Of a stretch of DNA of 57,483 bases, positions 16,501 through 24,771 are shown piece by piece. The DNA is from Acidobacteriota bacterium (GTDB lineage Bacteria; Acidobacteriota; Blastocatellia; Pyrinomonadales; Pyrinomonadaceae): contig JAFDVJ010000108.1 of assembly GCA_018269075.1 (NCBI GenBank), positions 1-57,483 on the forward strand. The letters are read 5' to 3'. A program made the position numbers and the translations under genes. The notes beneath the pieces are model-generated. The model had not been told where the DNA came from, made no database searches, and saw nothing but the letters and a program-made list of their open reading frames with translations. Positions within the stretch are counted from its first letter, which is position 1, and each line of letters opens with the position of its first letter.

Positions 16501-17757
16501 ATGCAGAACACGGCTGAAGAAAAAACCGGCGGCTTTTATGCGTGGTACGCGCTCGCGATCCTGATGGTCGTTTATATTTTCAACTTCCTCGACCGGCAGG
16601 TGATCTATATTCTGTTCGGGCCGATCAAGACCGAGATGGCGTTCTCCGACACGCAGCTCGCGCTGCTCGGCGCGACGTCGTTCGCGATCTTTTACACGCT
16701 GCTCGGGATTCCCTTCGGCCGGCTTGCCGACCGCCGCTCGCGAACGCGGCTGATCGCGGTCGGGCTCGCCGTCTGGAGCATTTTTTCCGGTCTGACGGGT
16801 TTCGCCGGCGGTTTCTGGACGCTGTTCGCGTGCCGCGTGATGGTCGGCGTCGGCGAAGCGACGCTCGGCCCGGCGGCGATCTCGCTGCTCGCCGATTATT
16901 TCGCGCCGTCGCGGCGGGCGACCGTTTCGAGCATCTATTCGATGGGCATCGCGATCGGCGCCGGGCTCGCCGCGCTGGTCGGCGGCGCGCTCATCCAGTA
17001 CGGCTGGCGCAACGCCTTTTTCATCGTCGGGTTTCCGGGCCTGCTGCTCGCCGTGCTCGTCTTCCTGATGCGCGAACCGGCCCGCACCGCGCCGGCGGCG
17101 GCCGTCGAACCGGGAGAAAACGCCGGCGACTGGCGCGGGCTGATCGGAAACCGGAGCTTTCTCCTGCTCTGTCTCGGCTACGGCTTTTTCGGGCTCGCGA
17201 CCAACAACATCTCGGTCTGGGGCCCGACCTATTTCGACCGCGTGTTCGGGATCAAACCGGCGGTTTACGGCTACTGGGCGGGAATCGTCACGATGCTCGC
17301 CGGTATTCCGGCGACGCTCCTCGGCGGGATCATCGCCGACTGGTTTCGGCGGCGCTCGGGCGGCGGCCGGATGCTCTACGGCGCGCTCCTGTCGCTCGTT
17401 TCGATTCCCTGCTGGCTGCTCGTCCTGTTCACCGACAACTTCGCCGACCATTCGACGCTCGTCATCGGCTGCGGCGTCGTGTTGCTCTTCGCCGGGCTCG
17501 GCTGGCTCGGCGCGGCCGCCGCCGACGCGACCGAGATCGCCGGCCCCAGCCGGCGCGGCCTCGCCGTCGCGATCTATTTCTTCACCGTCAACATCGCCGC
17601 CTACCTGATCGGCGCGAACGTGATCGGCAAGATCAGCGATTTGCTCGGCTCGGCGCAAAACCCGGCCGTCATCAAATACGCCCTGCTCGTCTGCCCGGTC
17701 TGCTGCCTGCTCGGCGCGCTCTGTCTCTGGCTCGGCAGCCGCTCGCTCGATAAATAA
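16501..17757 (+). CDS. MFS transporter, spinster-like
   Basis: 418 aa with about 12 hydrophobic segments. The N-terminal half has NFLDRQ in TM1 and the MFS loop motif GRLADRRSRTRLI (about residues 77-89), then GVGEATLGPAAISLLAD, typical of the spinster (Spns) branch, whose studied members move lysophospholipids or sphingolipids. The substrate here is unknown. It is divergent from the PHA operon with a putative shared TetR operator, consistent with a lipid or organic-acid link. It is followed by a heptamer inverted island. Confidence 0.88.
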   Translation: MQNTAEEKTGGFYAWYALAILMVVYIFNFLDRQVIYILFGPIKTEMAFSDTQLALLGATSFAIFYTLLGIPFGRLADRRSRTRLIAVGLAVWSIFSGLTGFAGGFWTLFACRVMVGVGEATLGPAAISLLADYFAPSRRATVSSIYSMGIAIGAGLAALVGGALIQYGWRNAFFIVGFPGLLLAVLVFLMREPARTAPAAAVEPGENAGDWRGLIGNRSFLLLCLGYGFFGLATNNISVWGPTYFDRVFGIKPAVYGYWAGIVTMLAGIPATLLGGIIADWFRRRSGGGRMLYGALLSLVSIPCWLLVLFTDNFADHSTLVIGCGVVLLFAGLGWLGAAAADATEIAGPSRRGLAVAIYFFTVNIAAYLIGANVIGKISDLLGSAQNPAVIKYALLVCPVCCLLGALCLWLGSRSLDK

Positions 17758-17764
17758 GACGTTT

Positions 17765-17881
17765 GGATTTCGGATTTCGGATTTCGGATTTCGGATTTGT
17801 CTTGGTTCGAAGGTTTCAATTTCAACGGACAGCCGTCGCCTTGAAACCAATCCGAAATCCGAAATCCGAAATCCGAAATCC
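17765..17881. repeat. GGATTTC heptamer inverted island before dnaX
   Basis: Five GGATTTC units (17765-17798) are mirrored by CCGAAATCCGAAATCC units (17849-17881) around a 50-bp loop. Likely forms a long hairpin between the MFS gene and dnaX. Confidence 0.9.
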
Positions 17882-17946
17882 CCATATTTCCCTTTCCGGC
17901 GAAAAAAATCTAAAATGAAGTTCGAAAAAAAATCCTTCATTTTTAT

Positions 17947-19971
17947 ATGTCGTATCAAGTCATCGCCCGCAAATGGCGGCCGCAAACATTTGAAGAGGTG
18001 ACCGGTCAGGAAGCGATCACGCAGACGCTGCGCAACGCGATCGAGCACGACCGGCTCCATCACGCCTATCTCTTTTCCGGCGCGCGCGGCGTCGGCAAGA
18101 CGACGACCGCCCGCCTGCTCGCGAAAGCCCTGAACTGCCATAAAACCGCGAAACCAAACCCGGTTCCCTGCTCGCCCGAAGCTGCGGACGCCTGCGCTTC
18201 GTGCAAGGAGATCGCCGAAAGCCGCTCGATCGACGTCTTCGAATTCGACGCGGCCTCGCACACCGGCGTCGATGACATCCGCGAGATCATTCTCGAGTCG
18301 ATCAACATCGCGCCGGCCCGCGACCGCTACAAGATCTTCATCATCGACGAGGTCCATATGCTCTCGACCTCGTCGTTCAACGCGCTTCTCAAAACGCTCG
18401 AGGAACCGCCGCCGAACGTCGAGTTCATTATGGCGACGACCGAGCTCCACAAGGTCCCGATCACGATCCTCTCGCGGTGTCAGGAGTTCGAGTTTCGGAC
18501 GATCCCGCTCAACAAGATCTTCGCGCGGCTCAAACTGATCGCCGACGCCGAAAAGATCAACGTCGCCGACGAAGCGCTGCGCGAGATCGCGCGCTCGGGC
18601 GAGGGCTCGATGCGCGACGCGCAGTCGAATTTCGATCAGGTCATCAGTTTTTCCGGCGAGCGGATCGAGGTGCCGGACGTCGCCAACGCTTTGGGGCTGG
18701 CAAGCACCGAGATGCTCGTCCGGATCGTCACGGCGATCGCCCACAACAAACCGGTCGAGGCGCTCAACGTCGTCGACGATCTGATCGCGCGCGGCCACGA
18801 CCTGCGCAACTACTGCCGCGATCTGCTGTCCTTTTTCCGCGATCTGCTGATTGCCAAGGTCGCCGACGGCAGCGACAACCTGCTCGAAACCGCGATTCTC
18901 TCGGTCGACGAGCTCCAGAAATACGCGCATCATTTTTCGGAGTCCGACCTGATCCGCTTTTTCAACTCGCTCAGCGAGACCGAATCCAAGCTGCGCGAGG
19001 CGACGCAGTCGCGCTACGTGCTCGAAATCGGCCTCGTCAAGCTGATCGAGATGCGGCGGATCGCGCCGCTCGAAAAGATCGTCGAGCGGCTTGCCCGGCT
19101 CGAAAGCGCGCTCGCCGGCGGCAGTCTGCCGTCCGCGAATGCCGTCCCGGCCGAACCGTCCCCGGAAAAAAAAAATCTGAAGGTTGATTTTCCGCTCGAC
19201 GAGGTGCCGTTCCCGGTCGGGAAAGCGGTCGAATCCGATATTCCGGCCTCAGTTCCGCCGGCCAGGGTCGAAGCCGCCGGCGAAACATCCGTCTCGAACG
19301 GTTCGGCCGCAATTTTCACCGAACCCGTCTCGGCCAACGGCTCGGCGGCCGCGCCGGCCCGGCAGACGGCGATCGAAACCGGTTTCGGCGACCGCTACGA
19401 AACCGCCTTTCCGCCGCAGCAGCTCGCTCATCTGGACGACCCGCGCGAAGCCGACCTTTTCCGGCCGGATTCCGCCCCGCCCGTCCCGAATATCGAATTC
19501 GAGCCCGAATCGAACGCCGCCGAACAAAATCAGCAATCAGCAATCCGAAATCCGACGTTGCGGGAGATGATCGCCGCGATGCCGGTCAAACTGGTGCCGA
19601 TCACCTCGGAAGAGCTCGAACATTTCGACGAAGACAAGCTCGACACGGCCTATCTGAACAAGCTCGCCCGCCACGGCGACAACCTGCTGCCGATCGCGAA
19701 CGCCGCGCAGATCGCCGAAGAGCTGATCGGCGATCACGAAACCGGAGCGGGCGCCGATCCTCAGGAATCCGCCCACCCGAACGCGCGCAAAAACCGGCCG
19801 GTCTTCCAGATTCCCGATTTCGATCAGCCCGACGACGATGAGGAGCTGCCCGTTTTATCCGGCAATCCGACCGAAGCCGAAATGCTCGACTACGCGCGCA
19901 GGCACCCGACGATCAAGCGAATTCTCCGGACCTTTCGCGGCGAGATCGTCGAGGTCAAAAAAATTAATTGA
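17947..19971 (+). CDS. dnaX: DNA polymerase III subunit tau/gamma
   Basis: 674 aa. AAA+ clamp-loader: Walker A GARGVGKTTTA (Lys51), a zinc module (Cys in LNC, VPC, DACASC), Walker B IDEVHML, sensor region with SRCQEFEF, and a collar domain to about residue 370. A long acidic, Pro-rich tau-specific tail follows. At 19166-19175, codons 407-410, lies a run of ten A. Losing one A meets TGA at 19178-19180, and gaining one meets TGA at 19185-19187, so slippage would give a gamma form of about 410 aa. The tau tail also contains a genomic repeat word (19527-19556, encoding QQSAIRNP). Confidence 0.96.
   Translation: MSYQVIARKWRPQTFEEVTGQEAITQTLRNAIEHDRLHHAYLFSGARGVGKTTTARLLAKALNCHKTAKPNPVPCSPEAADACASCKEIAESRSIDVFEFDAASHTGVDDIREIILESINIAPARDRYKIFIIDEVHMLSTSSFNALLKTLEEPPPNVEFIMATTELHKVPITILSRCQEFEFRTIPLNKIFARLKLIADAEKINVADEALREIARSGEGSMRDAQSNFDQVISFSGERIEVPDVANALGLASTEMLVRIVTAIAHNKPVEALNVVDDLIARGHDLRNYCRDLLSFFRDLLIAKVADGSDNLLETAILSVDELQKYAHHFSESDLIRFFNSLSETESKLREATQSRYVLEIGLVKLIEMRRIAPLEKIVERLARLESALAGGSLPSANAVPAEPSPEKKNLKVDFPLDEVPFPVGKAVESDIPASVPPARVEAAGETSVSNGSAAIFTEPVSANGSAAAPARQTAIETGFGDRYETAFPPQQLAHLDDPREADLFRPDSAPPVPNIEFEPESNAAEQNQQSAIRNPTLREMIAAMPVKLVPITSEELEHFDEDKLDTAYLNKLARHGDNLLPIANAAQIAEELIGDHETGAGADPQESAHPNARKNRPVFQIPDFDQPDDDEELPVLSGNPTEAEMLDYARRHPTIKRILRTFRGEIVEVKKIN
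19166..19175 (+). promoter_or_regulatory. A10 slippery run in dnaX (putative gamma-producing site)
   Basis: Ten consecutive A within the frame ccg-gaa-aaa-aaa-aat, followed in both other frames by TGA within eight codons. Comparable runs produce the gamma subunit by ribosomal frameshift (E. coli) or transcriptional slippage (Thermus). Confidence 0.65.
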
Positions 19972-20030
19972 ATTTCAGGGAACAATTCCGACCATCTCTC
20001 GTAAAGGGATGTGGAGGTATTTAACAAACA

Positions 20031-20237
20031 ATGCGCGAACCCTGGATTGCTGGTGTTTTGAGTTTTTTAGTTCCCGGAGTCGGACAGATTTATAACGGCC
20101 GGATCGTCGTCGGCATCATCTGGCTGGTGCTGACCGGCGTGAGCTGGATCGGTTCGGTCGGTATGCTGGGCTGGGTCATTCATCTGATTTCCGCCTGGTG
20201 CGCATACAATTACGCAAAGGAAAACCCGATAAGATAG
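20031..20237 (+). CDS. Small TM2-like membrane protein
   Basis: 68 aa. Two hydrophobic segments (WIAGVLSFLVPGVGQIYNG and IVVGIIWLVLTGVSW...GWVIHLISAWCAYNY) with the PGxGQIYNG turn typical of TM2-domain and related small membrane proteins. Function unknown. It has a GGAGG Shine-Dalgarno at about 20011-20015 and its own downstream terminator, so it is a genuine monocistronic or dnaX-linked gene. Confidence 0.82.
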   Translation: MREPWIAGVLSFLVPGVGQIYNGRIVVGIIWLVLTGVSWIGSVGMLGWVIHLISAWCAYNYAKENPIR

Positions 20238-20270
20238 TCAAACCTTTTCATTCATACAATCCTCCTTTGT

Positions 20271-20300
20271 GCCCGTTGCCCGTCGGCAACGGGCTTTTTT
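20271..20300 (+). terminator. Rho-independent terminator
   Basis: GCCCGTTGCC (20271-20280) pairs with GGCAACGGGC (20285-20294), CGTC loop, then T6. Confidence 0.95.
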
Positions 20301-20411
20301 CGTTTTCCAAATCCGGATAATTAACGTAAAATCAATAGATATTTCAGACGCTCGATCGTTTCGACCGATTTTTTTCAATCGCCGATCAACGTCTGCCCTC
20401 TTTTTTTTATT

Positions 20412-21032
20412 ATGGTCAAAGAAGGAATTCCTTTTGTTTTGGCAACGCTTTTGATTGCCGGAATTTTCGCTTTTATTTATTTCTGGGTCGGGGGCTTGGT
20501 CTTTCTGGCAGGCCTCATTTTATTTATTCTGCTCACGTTTTTTATGGCTTATTTTTTCCGCGATCCCGTAAGGACGATCCCGTCCGCGGCGGACATCGTC
20601 GTCTCGGCCGCCGACGGGCGCGTGACGCGGGTCGAGGAAAACGAAAACGGCAAATTCGTCAGCGTTTTTTTATCGCCGCTCGACGTCCACATCAACCGCG
20701 CGCCGATCGCCGGCAAAATCACGCGGGTCGATTACATCAGGGGCAAAAAAAATCCGGCGACGAGCGACGCCGCGAGCCTCGTCAACGAGCGCAATTCGCT
20801 GACGATCGAGGGCGAAAAAATGACCGTCGTCTGCACGCAGATCGCCGGAATCGTCGCCCGCCGGATTGTCTGTTGGAGCAAAACGGGGGATAATCTGAAA
20901 ATCGGGGAAAAGTTCGGTCTGATCAAATTCAGCTCCCGGACCGACCTGCTGATGCCCCGGGAGGTCGAAATTCTCGTTTCCGTCGGCGACCGCGTGGTCG
21001 GCGGCGAGACGATCATCGCGAGACTTGACTGA
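20412..21032 (+). CDS. psd: Phosphatidylserine decarboxylase (short form)
   Basis: 206 aa. Two N-terminal membrane segments (about 8-28 and 30-48) precede the decarboxylase core (FRDPVRTIP, DGRV, FLSPLDVHINRAPI, a classic Psd block). The self-cleavage site reads FSSRTDLLMP: the usual Gly-Ser is Ser174-Ser175, Ser175 being the expected pyruvoyl precursor. It decarboxylates phosphatidylserine to phosphatidylethanolamine at the inner membrane. It is coupled to pssA two bases downstream, giving the complete two-step PE pathway. Confidence 0.93.
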   Translation: MVKEGIPFVLATLLIAGIFAFIYFWVGGLVFLAGLILFILLTFFMAYFFRDPVRTIPSAADIVVSAADGRVTRVEENENGKFVSVFLSPLDVHINRAPIAGKITRVDYIRGKKNPATSDAASLVNERNSLTIEGEKMTVVCTQIAGIVARRIVCWSKTGDNLKIGEKFGLIKFSSRTDLLMPREVEILVSVGDRVVGGETIIARLD

Positions 21033-21034
21033 TT

Positions 21035-21895
21035 ATGGAAACCGACGAACCAAATCCGCCCCATAAAGGCTTAAAAAAAGGACTTTACCTGTTTCCGACG
21101 GCCTTTACGGCGGCCAATATCCTGATGGGCTTTCTGGCCGTCCTGTATTCGGTCCGCGGTTTTCAGGCGCCGCCCGACGCCGCTGCTTCGTATTACGATT
21201 ACGCCGCGCTGTTTATCGGATTCGCGATTCTTTTCGACACGCTCGACGGGCGCGTCGCGCGAATGACGCGGACGGCGACCGAGATCGGCGTCCAGCTCGA
21301 TTCGCTGGCCGACGTCCTGACGTTCGGCATCGCACCGACCGCGCTCGTCTACAGCTGGGGACTCGGCGGAGTTTTCAGCGAAAAGAGCTCGGCTCATTAT
21401 TTCGCCGTCTTCATCCTTTTTATGTATCTGATGTGCGGGGCTTTCCGGCTCGCGCGCTTCAATCTGCAGGCCACCCGGCCGCGGGTTCTGATCGAGGGCA
21501 CCGCGAAGGTCGACAAGAAAAACTTCGTCGGTCTGCCGATCCCGCCGGCCGCCGGGCTGATGGCTTCGATCATCCACTTTGCGCCGCAGCCGCTCAACCT
21601 GTACGGCGAGGACACCGCGCGGTTTTACGGCATTTTGGTCATCATCCTGCTCGGTATTCTCGGTCTTTTAATGGTCAGCACGCTCCGCTACACGAGTTTT
21701 AAAACGGTCGGCACGGGCCGGACCAACATCTACATCGTGCTGCTGGTCGTCGCCATCGGAATGCTGATCTGGCAGTATTCGCAGTATATGCTGCTGATCC
21801 TGTCGGCCCTCTACGTTTCGCACGGCGTCATCTGGTATCTGCTCAGCCTGCTGACCCCGCGCCGCAAGGAAGCCCAGATCGAATCTCAGGTCTGA
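21035..21895 (+). CDS. pssA: CDP-diacylglycerol-serine O-phosphatidyltransferase
   Basis: 286 aa multi-pass membrane enzyme. The CDP-alcohol phosphatidyltransferase signature DG-x2-AR-x8-G-x3-D-x3-D is complete (residues about 70-92: starts DGRVARM, ends QLDSLAD). Seven to eight hydrophobic segments follow. It makes phosphatidylserine for Psd. Its start lies two bases after the psd stop. Its stop codon overlaps the beginning of a perfect 44-bp inverted repeat. Confidence 0.94.
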   Translation: METDEPNPPHKGLKKGLYLFPTAFTAANILMGFLAVLYSVRGFQAPPDAAASYYDYAALFIGFAILFDTLDGRVARMTRTATEIGVQLDSLADVLTFGIAPTALVYSWGLGGVFSEKSSAHYFAVFILFMYLMCGAFRLARFNLQATRPRVLIEGTAKVDKKNFVGLPIPPAAGLMASIIHFAPQPLNLYGEDTARFYGILVIILLGILGLLMVSTLRYTSFKTVGTGRTNIYIVLLVVAIGMLIWQYSQYMLLILSALYVSHGVIWYLLSLLTPRRKEAQIESQV

Positions 21896-21991
21896 AAGTG
21901 GAAAAGTGAAAAAGGGTAAAAGTGAAAAAGTCGGCTTCCAACTCTGAAAGCCGACTTTTTCACTTTTACCCTTTTTCACTTTTCCACTTTC
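21894..21991. repeat. Perfect 44-bp inverted repeat joining two stop codons
   Basis: Arms 21894-21937 and 21948-21991 are exact reverse complements (words such as GTGAAAAAGGGTAAAAGTG) with a 10-nt loop. The element starts in the pssA TGA and ends on the last base of the convergent O-antigen-ligase stop, so it fills the gap exactly. Likely a bidirectional terminator or 3'-end hairpin. Confidence 0.95.
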
Positions 21992-23373
21992 TACTCTTTG
22001 TTTTCGCGGCGTTTTTCGCGGATCGGGGTGACGTTGGCTTTTTTGTGCCGGCGGCGTTCGAAGATCTGCTCGTCGTCCGGGTAGCTCGCGCCGGCGGTCA
22101 CGACCAGCGCCGTCAGCGTCAGAAACAAAAACGTGATCGCGGTCGTGTGAAGCACGAAATCGAACAGGCTGTGGACGAGGATCGCGAAACACCCCGCGAG
22201 CGCGCCGACCGCCACGCCGCGCCGGAAGATGTTGTCGGTCCGGACGCTCTGCAACCCGGTGCGGAACAGCGAGTAGACAAAAAATCCGGCCAGCCCGAGA
22301 CCGATCAGACCGGCGTCGGCCAGAATCTGGAGATAATCGTTGTGCGCCTGTTCGACGCGCTCGATGCCGTTCATCGTATCGTACGGCGTGTAGGCCGCGG
22401 CGAACGCGCCGATTCCCGCCCCGAACGGAAAATTGTTGCCGATGACCTTCAGCGTCACGTTCCAGATATGCGTCCGGTTCGTCGTGATGTTGTTCGAGCC
22501 GGCGGTCTCCGCGATCCGCGTGAGCGATGATTCGCCGCCGATCAGGATCGCCCCGCCGATCACGACCGCGAGCAGCAGGCCCGCCAGGGCCAGTTTCCAG
22601 ACGGTTCGCGTCGTGCCGTGCGCGCGGTTGGTCAGGATCAGAATGAAGACGACCTCGGCGAGCAGCGAGACGAGCCCGCCCCGCGAGCCGCTCAGGATCA
22701 GCGCGATTCCCATCAAACCGACCGCCGTCAGGTAGATCAGCCGCTTGTCGCGATGGACCGCGCCCGCGAAGATCAGGCCGAGCGGGACGGCGATCGTCAT
22801 TTCCATATAGGCCGCGAAATTATGGCGGTTGACGAAGGCGCCGAACGGCTGGGCAAACTCGGTTTCGTAAATCCCGTAGATCTTTGTCGGGCTCAGGACG
22901 GCCTGCAGAATCGCGAAAAAGGCGAAGGCGAAGCCGAAGATCGTGATCAATGTCGTCATTTTCCGGAGCCGCCGGGCGCTGTCGAAATAGGTCAGCGAAG
23001 CCGCGAGGATTAAAAAGAACGCGAAAAAATGGAGCGCGAACATCTGCGTCCAGAACGGTTCGAGCGAGATCGTCCGCCCGATTCCCTCGACGCCGCCGGT
23101 CGGCGGCCGGGTGCCGAACGGGATGATCTGGATCAGCGCGTAGAGCACGGTTCCGATCAGCGGCAGCTGGACGAGGCTCCGGTTGAACCGGAAGAAGCCG
23201 GTCTTGAAGGCGTCGATCGCCCACAGGACCGTGACGACGGCGGTCATAATGTAAAACAGCGCGATCGTCGGCTGGTGAACGGTGCCGTAAATCAGCGCCG
23301 TGACCACGATTCCGGCACAGAGCAGAAAGAAGATGATTTTGCTGATCAGAGTTTTTTCGATATCTTTTGGCAT
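21991..23373 (-). CDS. O-antigen ligase/polymerase (WaaL/Wzy-type) membrane protein
   Basis: 460 aa with about 12 hydrophobic segments. It has the Wzy_C/O-antigen-ligase pattern: a conserved GSRGG after TM segments (LILSGSRGGLVSLL), a large periplasmic loop with NRTHIWNVTLKVIGNNFPFGAGIGAFAAAY, and the invariant AHNDYLQILADAG histidine block. It joins or polymerises undecaprenol-linked glycans at the periplasmic face. It is preceded in the same direction by a TPR/carbohydrate-binding protein and a sugar aminotransferase, forming a small surface-polysaccharide unit. Confidence 0.9.
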   Translation of the reverse strand: MPKDIEKTLISKIIFFLLCAGIVVTALIYGTVHQPTIALFYIMTAVVTVLWAIDAFKTGFFRFNRSLVQLPLIGTVLYALIQIIPFGTRPPTGGVEGIGRTISLEPFWTQMFALHFFAFFLILAASLTYFDSARRLRKMTTLITIFGFAFAFFAILQAVLSPTKIYGIYETEFAQPFGAFVNRHNFAAYMEMTIAVPLGLIFAGAVHRDKRLIYLTAVGLMGIALILSGSRGGLVSLLAEVVFILILTNRAHGTTRTVWKLALAGLLLAVVIGGAILIGGESSLTRIAETAGSNNITTNRTHIWNVTLKVIGNNFPFGAGIGAFAAAYTPYDTMNGIERVEQAHNDYLQILADAGLIGLGLAGFFVYSLFRTGLQSVRTDNIFRRGVAVGALAGCFAILVHSLFDFVLHTTAITFLFLTLTALVVTAGASYPDDEQIFERRRHKKANVTPIREKRRENKE

Positions 23374-23408
23374 TTTACGTCCGTTTGCGGTATGGTCGGG
23401 CCGGTCGG

Positions 23409-24701
23409 TTATTCGGCCTCCAGCTTGAAATCATCGACCCAGAACGCGCCGCTGATCGGGCAGTTGTCGCCGCAGTAGACGCGGTCGAAACGCAGGACCA
23501 CGGCTTCGGCCCGGTCGGGCGTCGTGAAATCGAGCGCGACCGGCGTCCAGTCGCTGGTGCCGACGGGAAAAGCGGGGCTCGTCGTGATGATCTTCTCGTC
23601 GGTCGCGTTGACGATTTCGAGGGTCGGCGTGCCGGCGCTCTTCAGATTTTCGGTTCTCAGCCAGAAGCTCAGACGATATTTGCGGTTCGGCTCGACGGCC
23701 ACGATCTGCGTAATGTTTTTGATCTCGACCCCGGCGAAACCGCTGAAGTTGACGCGGAGGCTCTTCGCGCCCTCCTTTTTCTTCGTCGGGTCGGTGTTGA
23801 CGTCGATTTTTTCCTTTTTGCTGATCTTCCAGCCGAAAAACACGTCCTTCGGTTCGGCCGAGATCGGGGCTTCGAAACCGCCGTTCTCGACGGCGCCGGT
23901 CTGAACCTGCGGCTCGATCCCGAGCTGCCGGACGAATTCGATCGACGAACGGTAGAACCGCTTGTCGTAGAGCGCCTGCGCGATCAGCCGGGCGACGTCC
24001 TGATTGCGCTGCTTATCCTCCTCGGAAAGCGTGTTCCAGATCCGCAGGCTGTCCTGCGGCAATTCCTTCGCGGCATAGAACTTGGCCAGCCCGGCGCGGA
24101 CGTCGGCCCGGTCGGAAGCCAGCTGTTCGAGCTTCGTTTTGTCCTTTTCGTAATATTCCCAGACGACCGAAAAAACCTGTTCGCGATAGACGGCGCTCGT
24201 CTCGGCGGCTTTCGCGAGCTCGGCAAAAGCCTCGGCCTCGCGGCTCTGGCGAAGATAATAATTGCCGAGCTGCCAGTGAACGTTGCTGTAATTCGGCGCC
24301 AGTTTGAGCGCCTGCTGAAAGGCCAGGTCGGCCTGCTCGAAATGCTCGGCCTGCTCGTAGGCCCGGCCGAGCTCGAGCCAGTAACGGTAATCGTAAGGCG
24401 CCAGCCGGACCGTCTGCTCGAATTCGCGGACGGTCTTCGCGAAACTGTCGGGCGAAAACGATTCCTTCTCGACGCGGCCCCGGAGCCAGCCGGTGATCGG
24501 GTCGTGCGGGCTCAGCGAAGACGAAAATTCGGCGATCGCCCGCGCGTTCGGATCATTCGGCGGGGTCAGCGCCGCCAGCATATTGCCGAGCTGCCAGCTG
24601 ACGGCGTACCAGGCAAACAGCAGCGCGGTCAGAACGACGGCCGCCAGCAGCAGGCGGCCCTTCCAGTTTTTTACTTCGACAATCTTGATCTGTTCCGTCA
24701 C
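23409..24701 (-). CDS. Membrane-anchored TPR protein with C-terminal carbohydrate-binding-like domain
   Basis: 430 aa. An N-terminal anchor (about 14-36, LLLAAVVLTALLFAWYAVSW) is followed by two or three TPR repeats (about 97-175, e.g. YWLELGRAYEQAEHFEQADLAFQQAL). The C-terminal half (about 270-430) resembles CBM4/9-type beta sandwiches (VENGGFEAP...GAKSLRVNFSG...FWVDDFKLEA). It begins at GTG (24701); no ATG is available upstream. It probably assists the neighbouring O-antigen ligase in glycan handling; such TPR proteins are common next to Wzy-like genes. Exact function unknown. Confidence 0.8.
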   Translation of the reverse strand: MTEQIKIVEVKNWKGRLLLAAVVLTALLFAWYAVSWQLGNMLAALTPPNDPNARAIAEFSSSLSPHDPITGWLRGRVEKESFSPDSFAKTVREFEQTVRLAPYDYRYWLELGRAYEQAEHFEQADLAFQQALKLAPNYSNVHWQLGNYYLRQSREAEAFAELAKAAETSAVYREQVFSVVWEYYEKDKTKLEQLASDRADVRAGLAKFYAAKELPQDSLRIWNTLSEEDKQRNQDVARLIAQALYDKRFYRSSIEFVRQLGIEPQVQTGAVENGGFEAPISAEPKDVFFGWKISKKEKIDVNTDPTKKKEGAKSLRVNFSGFAGVEIKNITQIVAVEPNRKYRLSFWLRTENLKSAGTPTLEIVNATDEKIITTSPAFPVGTSDWTPVALDFTTPDRAEAVVLRFDRVYCGDNCPISGAFWVDDFKLEAE

Positions 24702-24771
24702 GATGTTAGAAAGTTATTCGATTTTCCCTTTTCAGGCAAGTCGAAAAATCGGCGGCGGCGCGGCCGTTTGT

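Noticed and set aside
16399..18933. 844-aa minus-strand frame opposite the MFS gene and dnaX
   Set aside because: Antisense shadow of two clearly recognisable genes; composition is Arg/Asp-rich with no domains.
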